DNA from: DASSKA01 sp963839365
Lineage (GTDB): Bacteria > Actinomycetota > Actinomycetes > Propionibacteriales > Nocardioidaceae
Direction of reading: 5' to 3'
DNA length: 64,000 nucleotides
Assembly: GCA_963839365.1 (NCBI GenBank)
Contig: CAWIUT010000003.1
Coordinates: 124,001 to 188,000 of the forward strand
Under the pieces are notes generated by a model. The model made no database searches. It saw only the letters and a program-made list of their open reading frames with translations, and was not told the origin of the DNA. The position numbers were made by a program, and so were the translations under genes. The stretch's first letter is position 1; each line of letters begins with the position of its first letter. Positions 53,041-61,550 of the stretch are shown here, in pieces.

Positions 53041-56000
53041 TCACGCCGGCGCGGCCTCGCGCAGCCGCTGGGAGATGACCGTGGACACGCCGTCACCGCG
53101 CATGGTGACGCCGTAGAGCGCGTCACCGACCTCCATGGTGCGCTTCTGGTGGGTGATCACCAGCAGCTGGCTGGCCTCGCGCAGCTCCTCGTAGATCTCC
53201 AGCAGCCGGCCGAGGTTGGTGTCGTCGAGCGCCGCCTCCACCTCGTCGAGGATGTAGAACGGCGACGGCCGGGCCTTGAACAGCGCCACGAGGAACGCCA
53301 CCGCCACCAGCGACCGTTCACCGCCGGACAGCAGCGACAGCCGCTTGACCTTCTTGCCCGGCGGCCGGGCCTCCACCTCGATGCCGGTGGTCAGCATGTC
53401 CTGGGGGTCGGTGAGCACCAGCCGGCCCTCACCACCGGGGAACAGCCGGGAGAACACCGAGTCGAAGGCCTCTCGCACGTCCTGCCACGCCTCGGTGAAC
53501 ACCTGCTGCACCCGCTCGTCGACCTCGCGCACGATGTCGAGCAGGTCCCGCCGGGTCTTGCGGAGATCCTCCAGCTGCTCGGTGAGGAACTTGTGCCGCT
53601 CCTCCAGCGCGGAGAACTCCTCGAGGGCGAGCGGGTTCACCTTGCCCAGCATGTTCAGGGCGCGCTCCGCGGACCGCAGCCGCTTCTGCTGCTCCTCGCG
53701 GACGAACGGCACCGGCTCCCCCGCCTCCTCATCATCCGGTGGTTGCACCGGCGGCACAAGGTTGTCGGGGCCGTAGTCGCCGACCAGGTTGTCCGCGTCG
53801 ATGCCCAGCTCGTCGAGCGCGCGTTGCTCGAGGGCTTCGATGCGCATCCGCTGCTGCGCCCGGGCCATCTCGTCGCGGTGCACTGTGTTGACCAGCTCGT
53901 CGAGCTCAGCGGTGAGCTTGCGCAGCTGCCCGCGCAGCCCGGTCAGCTCCTCCTCGCGGCCGCGGCGCGACTCCTCGACCTTCGTACGCTCCGCGGCCGC
54001 GGCCTCGATGGAGCGTTCGAGCCGGCTGAGGACCAGGGTCACGCCGCGCACGACGGCGCGACCGACCTCGCCCTCCCTCGCCAGCCGCTCCCGTCGCGCC
54101 GCCGCGCGGGCCCGGGCCTCGCGCTCGGAGGCGGCCTGCCGCTCCAGGGAGTCGGCGCGGCCGGCCAGCGCCCGTGCCCGCTCCTCGGCGGTGCGCAGCG
54201 CCAGCCGGGAGTCCATCTCCTGCTGGCGGGCCGCGCGGGCCGCCTCGGCCAACCGTTCGACGGTGCTGGTGTCCGGCTCCTCCTCCGGCGCCTCCTCGGC
54301 GGCGGCGAGCCGGCCCTCCAGGTCGGCGAGCCCTGCGAGGTGCTTGTCGCGGGCGTCCCGGGCGGTGTCGATGGCGGCCGCCAGCCGGTCCGCCTCCCCG
54401 CGCGCCGAGCGCGCGAGCGAGCCGTACTGCCCGAGCTCCTCGGCCACGGCGGCCAGCGTCGCGTCGGACTCGTGCAGCTTCGCCAGGGCCACGTCGACGC
54501 GCTGCTGCGCCTCGACCCGCTCCTGCTCCAGACGGGTCAGGTCGAAGGTGAGCCGCTCGCAGGTGTGTCCGGCCTCCTCGAGCTTGCTGGTCGCCTCCTC
54601 CACCGCGGCCTGCACCTCGAGGAGGCTGGGCTGCGAGGAGGACCCGCCCGAGGCGAAGTGGGTGCCCAGCAGGTCGCCGTCACGCGTCACGGCCACCACG
54701 TCAGCGAGGTCGGCGACCAGCGTCGTGGCGGCGCCGAGGTCCTCGACCACCGCCACCTTGTGCAGCAGCCGCCGCAGGGCCGGCCGCAGCGTCTCGGGAG
54801 CGTCGACCACGTCGACGGCGTAGGTGGCCCAGCCCGGGAGCTCGGGCCAGGGCCGGTCTTGGGCTCCGGGGCCGGCGAGCAGCAGCCCGGCCCGGCCGAG
54901 GTCGTCGGCCTTGAGGTGGGCGATCGCGCCCACGGCCGCCGCCACGTGCTCGACCGCGACCGCATCGGCGGCGCTGCCGAGGGCAGCGGCCAGGGCCGCC
55001 TCGTGGCCAGGCTGCACGGTCAGCAGCGCGGCGACCGAGCCCAGCAGCCCGGACACCGGGTCGCTGGCCGCCAGCAGCGCGCCGGCACCGTCCTTGCGAC
55101 GCAGGCCGAGCTCCAGCGCTTCCTTGCGGGCCGCCAGCGCGCCGCGCTCCCGCTCGGCCAGCTGAGCCTCGTCGCGTAGCTTGGCCAGCCGCTGCTCCAC
55201 GTCGGCCAGCGCGGAGCTGGCCCCCTCGTGCTCGGCGTCGAGACCCTCCTCGCCGGCGTCCAGGCCGGCGACCTTGGTCTCCAGGGCGGTGAAGTCCCGC
55301 TGCGCACGCTCGGCGCGAGCCACCGCCTCCTCCCGGGCGGAGCTGAGCCGGCCGAGCTCGTCCTCGGCGGCTGCCGCCCGGCTCTTGAGCGCGTTCACCT
55401 GGCCGTGCAGGCGGGCCAGCCCCTCCCGACGGTCGGCCGCCGCGCGCCGCAACGCCGCGACCCGCCGGTCCTCCTCACCGTGCGCGGCCTCCGCCTCCTG
55501 CCGGGCACGCACCGCCTCGTCGAGCGCGGACTGGTGATGGGCCACCTCACCCGCGATCTGCTGCTCCTCGGCGCGCACCCGCTCCGCCTCCGCCTCCAGC
55601 TCCTGGGGGTCGCGGCCCGCCCCGCTGACCGGCTCGTCGCCGGCCTCCCGGGCGTTGCGCACCCGCTCCTCGGCCAGCCCGGCCGTGCCCTTCAACCGTT
55701 CCCGCAGCCCGGAGAGCGCGAACCAGGTCTCCTGGGCGCGGGCCAGGGCGGGCAGGCTCTCGCGCAGCTCGGCCTCCAACGCCGCTTCGGAGCCGCGCAG
55801 CCGCTCGAGCTCGGCCTCCACCTCGGCGCGGCGCTCCAGCAGGGCGGACTCGTCGGCCATCTCCTGCTCGAGACCGCTGCGGGCGCTCACCAGGTCGTCG
55901 GCGAGCAGCCGGGCCCGCGCGTCACGGACGTCGGCCTGCACCACGGCGGCCTTGCGAGCCACCTCCGCCTGCCGGCCCAGCGGCTTGAGCTGGCGCCGGA

Positions 56001-56592
56001 GCTCGGTGAGCAGGTCGCTGAGCCGGGTCAGGTTGCCCTCGGTGGCGTCCAGCTTGCGCAGCGCCTTCTCCTTGCGCTTGCGGTGCTTGAGCACGCCGGC
56101 GGCCTCCTCCACGAAGCCGCGCCGGTCCTCGGGGGTGGCGTGCAGGATCGAGTCCAGCTGGCCCTGGCCGACGATCACGTGCATCTCCCGGCCGATGCCG
56201 GAGTCCGAGAGCAGCTCCTGGACGTCCAGCAGCCGACACCCGGTGCCGTTGATGGCGTACTCCGACCCGCCGTTGCGGAACATGGTGCGGCTGATCGTGA
56301 CCTCGGAGTACTCGATCGGCAGCGCCCCGTCAGAGTTGTCGATGGTGAGCGCGACCTCGGCCCGACCCAGCGGCGGCCGGCCGGAGGTGCCGGCGAAGAT
56401 GACGTCCTCCATCTTGCCGCCGCGCAGCGACTTGGCGCCCTGCTCCCCCATCACCCAGGCCAGTGCGTCTACCACGTTGGACTTGCCCGAGCCGTTGGGG
56501 CCGACGATGCAGGTGATCCCGGGCTCGAGCTGCAGGGTGGTCGCCGACGCGAAGGACTTGAACCCCCGAAGCGTCAGGGTCTTCAGGTACAA
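53041..56592 (-). CDS. smc: Chromosome segregation protein SMC
   Basis: The ATPase of the condensin-like complex. The 1183-residue protein has Walker A GPNGSGKSNVV near residue 32, long coiled coils to about 480 and from about 680, a hinge between them (GLLGSVAALLTVQPGHEAAL onward) and a C-terminal signature LLSGGERSLVAVAF with Walker B ILDEVEAALD. I chose TTG at 56592 because GAGGAG lies seven bases upstream and the product then begins MYLKTLTLRGFKSF as in relatives; a GTG five codons earlier has no site. A TAGGCT -10-like element is at 56691-56696. Confidence 0.95.
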   Translation of the reverse strand: MYLKTLTLRGFKSFASATTLQLEPGITCIVGPNGSGKSNVVDALAWVMGEQGAKSLRGGKMEDVIFAGTSGRPPLGRAEVALTIDNSDGALPIEYSEVTISRTMFRNGGSEYAINGTGCRLLDVQELLSDSGIGREMHVIVGQGQLDSILHATPEDRRGFVEEAAGVLKHRKRKEKALRKLDATEGNLTRLSDLLTELRRQLKPLGRQAEVARKAAVVQADVRDARARLLADDLVSARSGLEQEMADESALLERRAEVEAELERLRGSEAALEAELRESLPALARAQETWFALSGLRERLKGTAGLAEERVRNAREAGDEPVSGAGRDPQELEAEAERVRAEEQQIAGEVAHHQSALDEAVRARQEAEAAHGEEDRRVAALRRAAADRREGLARLHGQVNALKSRAAAAEDELGRLSSAREEAVARAERAQRDFTALETKVAGLDAGEEGLDAEHEGASSALADVEQRLAKLRDEAQLAERERGALAARKEALELGLRRKDGAGALLAASDPVSGLLGSVAALLTVQPGHEAALAAALGSAADAVAVEHVAAAVGAIAHLKADDLGRAGLLLAGPGAQDRPWPELPGWATYAVDVVDAPETLRPALRRLLHKVAVVEDLGAATTLVADLADVVAVTRDGDLLGTHFASGGSSSQPSLLEVQAAVEEATSKLEEAGHTCERLTFDLTRLEQERVEAQQRVDVALAKLHESDATLAAVAEELGQYGSLARSARGEADRLAAAIDTARDARDKHLAGLADLEGRLAAAEEAPEEEPDTSTVERLAEAARAARQQEMDSRLALRTAEERARALAGRADSLERQAASEREARARAAARRERLAREGEVGRAVVRGVTLVLSRLERSIEAAAAERTKVEESRRGREEELTGLRGQLRKLTAELDELVNTVHRDEMARAQQRMRIEALEQRALDELGIDADNLVGDYGPDNLVPPVQPPDDEEAGEPVPFVREEQQKRLRSAERALNMLGKVNPLALEEFSALEERHKFLTEQLEDLRKTRRDLLDIVREVDERVQQVFTEAWQDVREAFDSVFSRLFPGGEGRLVLTDPQDMLTTGIEVEARPPGKKVKRLSLLSGGERSLVAVAFLVALFKARPSPFYILDEVEAALDDTNLGRLLEIYEELREASQLLVITHQKRTMEVGDALYGVTMRGDGVSTVISQRLREAAPA

Positions 56593-56839
56593 CGTGGTGC
56601 TCCTCACGGATCGCCGGTCGACTGGACGCTGAGACGGTCTGGCAGGTCACTCTCAGGACTGGGCATGCCGCGGGGAAGGTCAGCGGCAGCAGCCTACCTG
56701 GCGAGTGGGACCCGGCTGTGCCCCCACGCCCGGGTCCGGATCCGTGTCCTGGACGCTGCACGGAGGCACGCCACTGACCGGGCGCCTTGAAGAAGGGGCA
56801 CCCGTCAGCGTCCGCTCGCGGCGGCCGCGCGAAGCAGGG
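56593..56839 (-). promoter_or_regulatory. smc upstream region
   Basis: 247 bases between smc and the small coiled-coil gene. Apart from the smc ribosome binding site and the TAGGCT (56691-56696, minus) about 100 bases upstream of the start, no gene or strong hairpin was seen. Confidence 0.3.
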
Positions 56840-57043
56840 TCAGGCCGGCTGCATGTTCTCGTCGAGAGTGAGCAGCGGCGACTCGTGCACGCTCGCGGCA
56901 AGCTCGTCGTTGTCGGCCTGAAGACGAAGCAGGTGGGCTTCGAGGTCGTCGACACGTCGACGTAGCTGCCGGTTCTCCGCGGTGAGCTGGGCGAGGACGC
57001 GAGGGTCGGTGCTGCTCATGTATCCGAGGAGCGCCTTGGCCAT
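56840..57043 (-). CDS. Small coiled-coil protein, conserved type
   Basis: A 67-residue protein starting MAKALLGYMSSTDPR, then a heptad-like coiled coil (LTAENRQLRRRVDDLEAHLLRLQADNDELAA). I recall similar short proteins with the MAKALLGY start in other actinobacteria, function unknown. GGAGGA stands nine bases before the ATG. It lies between mutM and smc on the same strand. The Leu/Glu pattern suggests dimerisation. Confidence 0.65.
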   Translation of the reverse strand: MAKALLGYMSSTDPRVLAQLTAENRQLRRRVDDLEAHLLRLQADNDELAASVHESPLLTLDENMQPA

Positions 57044-57167
57044 AGTGATGTCCTCCGGTGGATGAGGTCCTGTCACGCACCCTTGAGGGCGGCCCCGGGG
57101 GCGGCTGGGTCACAGCCGGGGGCAGGAGGGTGTCCAGTACCAGGGTCCCACCTGGGCACCTGCGCGG

Positions 57168-58055
57168 TCAATCCCGGCCAGCACGCACCCGCGGGCGCGG
57201 CTGGCAGCGTGGGCAGAAGTAGGACGAACGGTTCATGAACGGCACTCGGACGATCGGGGTCCCGCACCGCGAGCACGGCTGGCCGCTGCGGCCGTAGACC
57301 TCCAGGGACCTCTCGAAGTACCCGCTCTCCCCGTTCACGTTGACGTAGAGCGCGTCGAAGGACGTGCCGCCCTGGCTGAGCGCTTCGGTCATCACGGTCC
57401 GGACGCCGGCCAGCACCGCCTCGACCTGTCCGCGGCGCAGGTTCGCCCCGAGCCGCTCGAAGTGCACGCGGGCCCGCCACAGCGCCTCGTCGGCGTAGAT
57501 GTTGCCCACCCCGGAGATCGCGGTCTGGTCGAGGAGGATCCGCTTGATGCCGGAGCTGCGCCGGCGGACCGACGCCTGGAACGCGGCGTCGTCGAAGGCC
57601 GGGTCCATCGGGTCGCGGGCGATGTGCCTGACCTCGGCGGGGAGCTCGGCACCGCCGGGTGAGAGCGAGAGCCCGCCGAACATGCGCTGGTCGACGAAGC
57701 GGAGCTCGGTACGGCCGAGCACCGGGGGCGCCTCCGCACCGGGGTCGGTGAGCTCCATCCGCACCCGCAGGTGCCGCTCGGGAGGGGCGGTGACCGGCTG
57801 GACCAGCAGCTGCCCGCTCATGCCGAGGTGCGCCAGCAGTGCGTCCCCGTTGTCCAAGGGCAGCCACAGGTACTTCCCGCGGCGACGCACCCCCGTCACC
57901 CGCCGGCCGGTGAGCGCGGCGGCGAAGTCGTCGGGGCCCGGGGCGTGCCGGCGCACCACGCGGGGGTGCAGCACCTCGACGTGGCTGATGGTGCGGCCGG
58001 TGACGTGCTGGTCGAGCCCGAGCCGGACCACCTCGACCTCGGGAAGCTCGGGCAC
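57168..58055 (-). CDS. mutM: Formamidopyrimidine-DNA glycosylase (Fpg)
   Basis: A base-excision-repair glycosylase/AP lyase for 8-oxoguanine. The 295-residue protein begins PELPEVEVV (catalytic Pro and Glu after Met removal), with the RRGKYLW lysine, the QTAISGVGNIYADEALW helix-two-turn-helix and a C-terminal zinc finger (PCSRCGTPI, then YFCPRCQ). It starts with GTG two bases after the rnc stop, the standard rnc-mutM pairing. Confidence 0.96.
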   Translation of the reverse strand: MPELPEVEVVRLGLDQHVTGRTISHVEVLHPRVVRRHAPGPDDFAAALTGRRVTGVRRRGKYLWLPLDNGDALLAHLGMSGQLLVQPVTAPPERHLRVRMELTDPGAEAPPVLGRTELRFVDQRMFGGLSLSPGGAELPAEVRHIARDPMDPAFDDAAFQASVRRRSSGIKRILLDQTAISGVGNIYADEALWRARVHFERLGANLRRGQVEAVLAGVRTVMTEALSQGGTSFDALYVNVNGESGYFERSLEVYGRSGQPCSRCGTPIVRVPFMNRSSYFCPRCQPRPRVRAGRD

Positions 58056-58056
58056 C

Positions 58057-58785
58057 TCAGTCGTTCGCGACCGGGTGTGCCACCGTGACGCCGTACTCGG
58101 CCACGATGGCGCGGTACGCGGTCTCGGCGGCCTGCTGCTCGGCCTCCTTCTTGGACCGGCCGGTGCCGTGGCCGTACCGCTCCCCGCCGACCTGCACCTG
58201 GGCGGTGAAGGTCTTCTCGTGGTCGGGCCCTTCGTCCTCGATGACGTACTCGGGCACGCCGAGGGAGTGCTCGGCGGACAGCTCCTGAAGGCTGGTCTTC
58301 CAGTCCAGGCCGGCGCCGAGCCCGGCAGCGGTCTCCATCAGCGGGTCGAACAGCAGGTGCACGACGGCGCCGGCGGACTCGAAGCCGCCGCTGAGGTACA
58401 CCGCACCGATCAGCGCTTCCACCGTGTCGGAGAGGATCGAGGACTTGTTCCGTCCCCCCGTCGACTCCTCGCCGCGACCGAGCTTGATGTGCTGGCCCAG
58501 CCCGATGGTGCGTGCGACGTCGGCGAGGGCCCGCGCGTTGACGACGGCCGCGCGCAGCTTGGCCAGCCGGCCCTCGGACAGGTCCGGGTGCGCGCGGAAC
58601 AGGGTGTCGGTGACCACCACCCCGAGCACGGAGTCCCCGAGGAACTCCAGCCGCTCGTTGGTGGGCAGCCCGCCGTGCTCGTAGGCGTACGAACGGTGGG
58701 TGAGCGCACGCTCGAGCAGCTCAGGACCAAGGTCTGGTCGTCCGAGCGCCTCCCGCAAGTCGTCGTACGACGACGGCTCGCTCAC
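58057..58785 (-). CDS. rnc: Ribonuclease III
   Basis: A double-stranded-RNA endonuclease that matures rRNA. The 242-residue protein has the signature NERLEFLGDSVLG (43-55) and a C-terminal dsRNA-binding domain (about 165-235, GTGRSKKEAEQQAAETAY). The GTG at 58785 has GGGGAAG upstream and follows rpmF by 11 bases; the frame would otherwise run through rpmF. It is coupled to mutM. Confidence 0.95.
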   Translation of the reverse strand: MSEPSSYDDLREALGRPDLGPELLERALTHRSYAYEHGGLPTNERLEFLGDSVLGVVVTDTLFRAHPDLSEGRLAKLRAAVVNARALADVARTIGLGQHIKLGRGEESTGGRNKSSILSDTVEALIGAVYLSGGFESAGAVVHLLFDPLMETAAGLGAGLDWKTSLQELSAEHSLGVPEYVIEDEGPDHEKTFTAQVQVGGERYGHGTGRSKKEAEQQAAETAYRAIVAEYGVTVAHPVAND

Positions 58786-58796
58786 GGTCGCTTCCC

Positions 58797-58982
58797 CTAC
58801 AGGACCTGGCGCCGCTCCGTGCGGGCGCCGTACTGACCGCACTCGGGGCAGGCCCGGTGGGGCAGGTGCTTGGCACCGCACGCGGGGTTCGCACAGGTCA
58901 CCAGTGAGGGCGCAGAGGCCTTCCACTGCGAGCGACGGTGCCGCGTGTTGCTGCGCGACATCTTCCGCTTCGGAACAGCCAC
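58797..58982 (-). CDS. rpmF: 50S ribosomal protein L32
   Basis: A 61-residue protein with MAVPKRKMSRSNTRHRRSQW and four cysteines in a zinc ribbon (CANPAC, CPECG), so it is the zinc-binding (C+) paralogue. It starts four bases after the yceD stop; the conserved order is yceD-rpmF-rnc. Confidence 0.97.
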   Translation of the reverse strand: MAVPKRKMSRSNTRHRRSQWKASAPSLVTCANPACGAKHLPHRACPECGQYGARTERRQVL

Positions 58983-58986
58983 GGTC

Positions 58987-59568
58987 TCACTCCTTGGTCG
59001 GGCCGGAGCCGTTCCGGCCGGTTTCGTCGTCAGGTCCTACGTCCAGCCCGCGAAGCGCCGCCCACCGGGGGTCGATCCGCTCGTCGTGCTGGTGCCCCGG
59101 GTCGTCTGCCAGCCTGGCGCCACACTCGGCGCACAGACCCGGGCAGTCCTCCCGGCACAGCGGCTGGAACGGCAGTGTGAGCACCACCGCGTCCCGCAGC
59201 AGTGGTTCGAGGTCGAGCAGGTCGCCCTCCAACCGGCTGGTCTCGTCGTCCTCATCGGCGTCGGTGTCGCTGTCGTCATAGACGAACAGCTCCTGGAAGT
59301 CGGCGACCACCTCGTCGTGGACCGGTTCCAGGCACCGAACGCACTCGCCCTCGAGCCCGGTACGTGCCGTGCCGGTGACCAGGACGCCCTCCATGACCGC
59401 CTCGAGCCTCACGTCGAACTCGATCGGCGACCCTTCGGGGACACTGAGCACTTCGATGCCGAGATCTGCCGGCGCCGGCTCCGTGAAGCTCATCCGGCGC
59501 TGGGACCCCGGGCGGCGGCCGAGCTCGCGGGTGTCGAGCACGAGCGGCGCTCTCGGGTCGAGACGCAC
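58987..59568 (-). CDS. YceD (DUF177) family protein
   Basis: A roughly 190-residue acidic protein of the DUF177 family, linked in other organisms to large-subunit rRNA metabolism and always found before rpmF. It has the core segments CVRCLEPV (first Cys pair) and CREDCPGLCAECG (second cluster), suggesting metal binding. The frame opens with TTG at 59586. I prefer GTG at 59568 with GGAAG eight bases upstream, giving MRLDPRAPLVLDTREL. The start is uncertain by a few codons. Confidence 0.9.
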   Translation of the reverse strand: MRLDPRAPLVLDTRELGRRPGSQRRMSFTEPAPADLGIEVLSVPEGSPIEFDVRLEAVMEGVLVTGTARTGLEGECVRCLEPVHDEVVADFQELFVYDDSDTDADEDDETSRLEGDLLDLEPLLRDAVVLTLPFQPLCREDCPGLCAECGARLADDPGHQHDERIDPRWAALRGLDVGPDDETGRNGSGPTKE

Positions 59569-59744
59569 GGTATTCACTTCCGTCAACGGGCACTACAGAT
59601 CACGACCGTCGTCCTCCGCTGCAGCGGTGACCGCACCGATCGGACGACGGACCGTCCGCCAGCCTACCGGCACCGACCCGTCTCGGCCAATCCGGCCTCT
59701 GCTCCAGCGTGCCCAGCTCGTTCCAGCGTGGACCCCAGCGGGGG

Positions 59745-60266
59745 CTACCCCTCGGCGTGCCCCTCGAGGTGCTCGGGCAGCACGATCTTGTCCGCCTCCT
59801 CCTGCGTCAGGGAGTGGAACGCGGTGCGCCCCGCAAGCCGCTCCCGACCGCGGCGCACCGCCTCGATGGTGCGCTCCAGGGTGATCTCGAAGTTGGCCAG
59901 CTTCTGGTCGACGTAGTCGTCGGTCTCGTGCCGGAGGCCGTCCGCCTCGGCGCGGGTGTTCTCGAGCAGCTCGTCGGCCTTCCGCTTGGCCAGCCGGAAC
60001 ACCTCGGTGTCGGACAGGATGGCCTCTCGCTCCTGGCGAGCGTCGTCGACGATCTGCTCGGCCGCCCGGCGGCCGTCGTCCACGATGCCGTCGCGGTCCG
60101 CGAGCACCTTCCGCGCGTCGCTGAGCGCGGTGTCGACCCCCTCCCCGAGCTCGTCGAGCAGCGCGAGCAGCTCCCCCCGGTTGACCACGGCCGACGCCGA
60201 CATCGGCATCCCGCGCGCCCCTTCGACCACCTGCCGGATCTCGGCAAGCTTGGCGTGCACGTCCAC
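59745..60266 (-). CDS. sepIVA: SepIVA-like DivIVA-family coiled-coil protein
   Basis: A 173-residue, highly charged, largely coiled-coil protein: an N-terminal MDVHAKLAEIRQVVEGARGMPM module, then long helices (DDGRRAAEQIVDDARQEREAIL). Position and pattern match mycobacterial SepIVA (Rv2927c), a septum-associated DivIVA-like factor controlling envelope synthesis. It is shorter than the mycobacterial form (about 245). The start is GTG with AGAAAGG upstream. It is preceded by a 136-base gap from coaD containing a small hairpin at 60316-60338. Confidence 0.8.
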   Translation of the reverse strand: MDVHAKLAEIRQVVEGARGMPMSASAVVNRGELLALLDELGEGVDTALSDARKVLADRDGIVDDGRRAAEQIVDDARQEREAILSDTEVFRLAKRKADELLENTRAEADGLRHETDDYVDQKLANFEITLERTIEAVRRGRERLAGRTAFHSLTQEEADKIVLPEHLEGHAEG

Positions 60267-60402
60267 GGTGGACCTTTCTGGTTCGGCTCTTTCCGGCAGC
60301 TTCGCTCGAGTCGTTGACCCGCCAGTTCTCGACGGGTCCGCCTCCCCCCGGTCAGAGACGGCGTGACTGCCGCACTATGACGATACGTTGCCCCGGCTCG
60401 GT

Positions 60403-60894
60403 TCACCTATCCGTGCGCTGCTCGGCAAGCCGAGCGGTGAGCCGGCCGAGCACCGTGGGCGGCACCAGCGAGGACACGTCACCCCCGAACGTGGCCACCT
60501 CCTTGACCAGGCTCGAGGCCAGGAAGGAGTACTCCGGACTGGTCGGCACGAACACGGTCTCGATGTCGGCGAGCCGGGAGTTCATCTGCGCCATCTGCAG
60601 CTCGTAGTCGAAGTCGCTGACCGCGCGCAGCCCCTTGACGATGGCGTGCACGCCCCGCTCGCGACAGAAGTCGGTGAGCAGCCCTCGGAAGGAGGCGACG
60701 CTCACGTTCGGGTAGCCGGCGCACACCTCGGCGAGCATCTCGATGCGCTCCTCTGCGGTGAACAGCCGCTGCTTGGAGGCGTTCACGCCCACCGCGACGA
60801 CCACCTCGTCGAACAGGGCCGAGGCGCGCCCCACGATGTCGATGTGCCCGTTGGTGACCGGGTCGAAGGACCCGGGACACACCGCTCTGCGCAC
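60403..60894 (-). CDS. coaD: Phosphopantetheine adenylyltransferase
   Basis: The fourth step of coenzyme A synthesis. The 163-residue protein begins RRAVCPGSFDPVTNGHIDI, with His18 in the TxGH-type motif, and has YSFLASSLVKEVATFGGDV, which corresponds to the ISSTxxR loop with a variant sequence. The start is GTG at 60894, with GAGGGAGG upstream. It lies after rsmD on the same strand, the usual rsmD-coaD pair. Confidence 0.95.
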   Translation of the reverse strand: MRRAVCPGSFDPVTNGHIDIVGRASALFDEVVVAVGVNASKQRLFTAEERIEMLAEVCAGYPNVSVASFRGLLTDFCRERGVHAIVKGLRAVSDFDYELQMAQMNSRLADIETVFVPTSPEYSFLASSLVKEVATFGGDVSSLVPPTVLGRLTARLAEQRTDR

Positions 60895-60917
60895 GTTGCC
60901 CTCCCTCGTCTGCGCGC

Positions 60918-61496
60918 TCAGGCCCGCGGACCCGGGCCTGCGGCGTGACCGTACCAAAGAGTGGTGTCTCCGTAGGTGCGCGAGCGCTCCGGGACGTAGC
61001 TGCTCGGCCAGGTCAGGCCGGGGTCCCGTGCCGAGCGCTCCACCACCACCAGGGCCCCCGGCGTCAGCCACTCGTGGTCGGCGAGCAGCCCGAGCGCGTT
61101 GCCGAGCTCGTCGTCGGGGAGGGAGTACGGCGGGTCCACGAAGACGATGTCGTACGGCGCTCGGGGCGGCTGGGCGACGGCCCGCATCACCGGCACCGCG
61201 AGCACCTCCACTCCCTTGAAGGACAGGGTCTGCACGTTGTCGCGGATCAGCCCGGCGGTGCGCCGGTCCTGCTCGACCAGGGTGACCACCCCGGCGCCCC
61301 GGGAGCGGGCTTCCAGCCCTACCGCGCCCGACCCGGCGTACAGGTCCAGGAAGCGCAGCCCAGCGATCGAGCCGAGGGCCGAGTCGATCGCGGAGAACAG
61401 CGCCTCGCGCACCCGGTCGGAGGTGGGCCGGGTGGCCCTGCCCCGGGGCGTGCGCAGCCGCCGGCCGCCGGCCGTTCCCGCGATGATCCGCGTCAT
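60918..61496 (-). CDS. rsmD: 16S rRNA (guanine-966-N2)-methyltransferase
   Basis: Methylates G966 of 16S rRNA. The 192-residue Rossmann methyltransferase has FLDLYAGSGAVGLEA for SAM binding and the N-methyltransferase motif DIVFVDPPY. The N-terminal TRIIAGTAGGRRLRTPRG is characteristic. It lies between recG and coaD. Confidence 0.95.
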   Translation of the reverse strand: MTRIIAGTAGGRRLRTPRGRATRPTSDRVREALFSAIDSALGSIAGLRFLDLYAGSGAVGLEARSRGAGVVTLVEQDRRTAGLIRDNVQTLSFKGVEVLAVPVMRAVAQPPRAPYDIVFVDPPYSLPDDELGNALGLLADHEWLTPGALVVVERSARDPGLTWPSSYVPERSRTYGDTTLWYGHAAGPGPRA

Positions 61497-61550
61497 CGTG
61501 GCCCCCTGTCTGTCCGTCGATCTTGTCCGTCGATGACCCGCCCGGGCAGG

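Noticed and set aside
52999..55179. 726-codon plus-strand frame across the smc 3' half
   Set aside because: Antisense of the smc coiled coil; repetitive His/Gly/Leu/Arg content with no recognisable domain.
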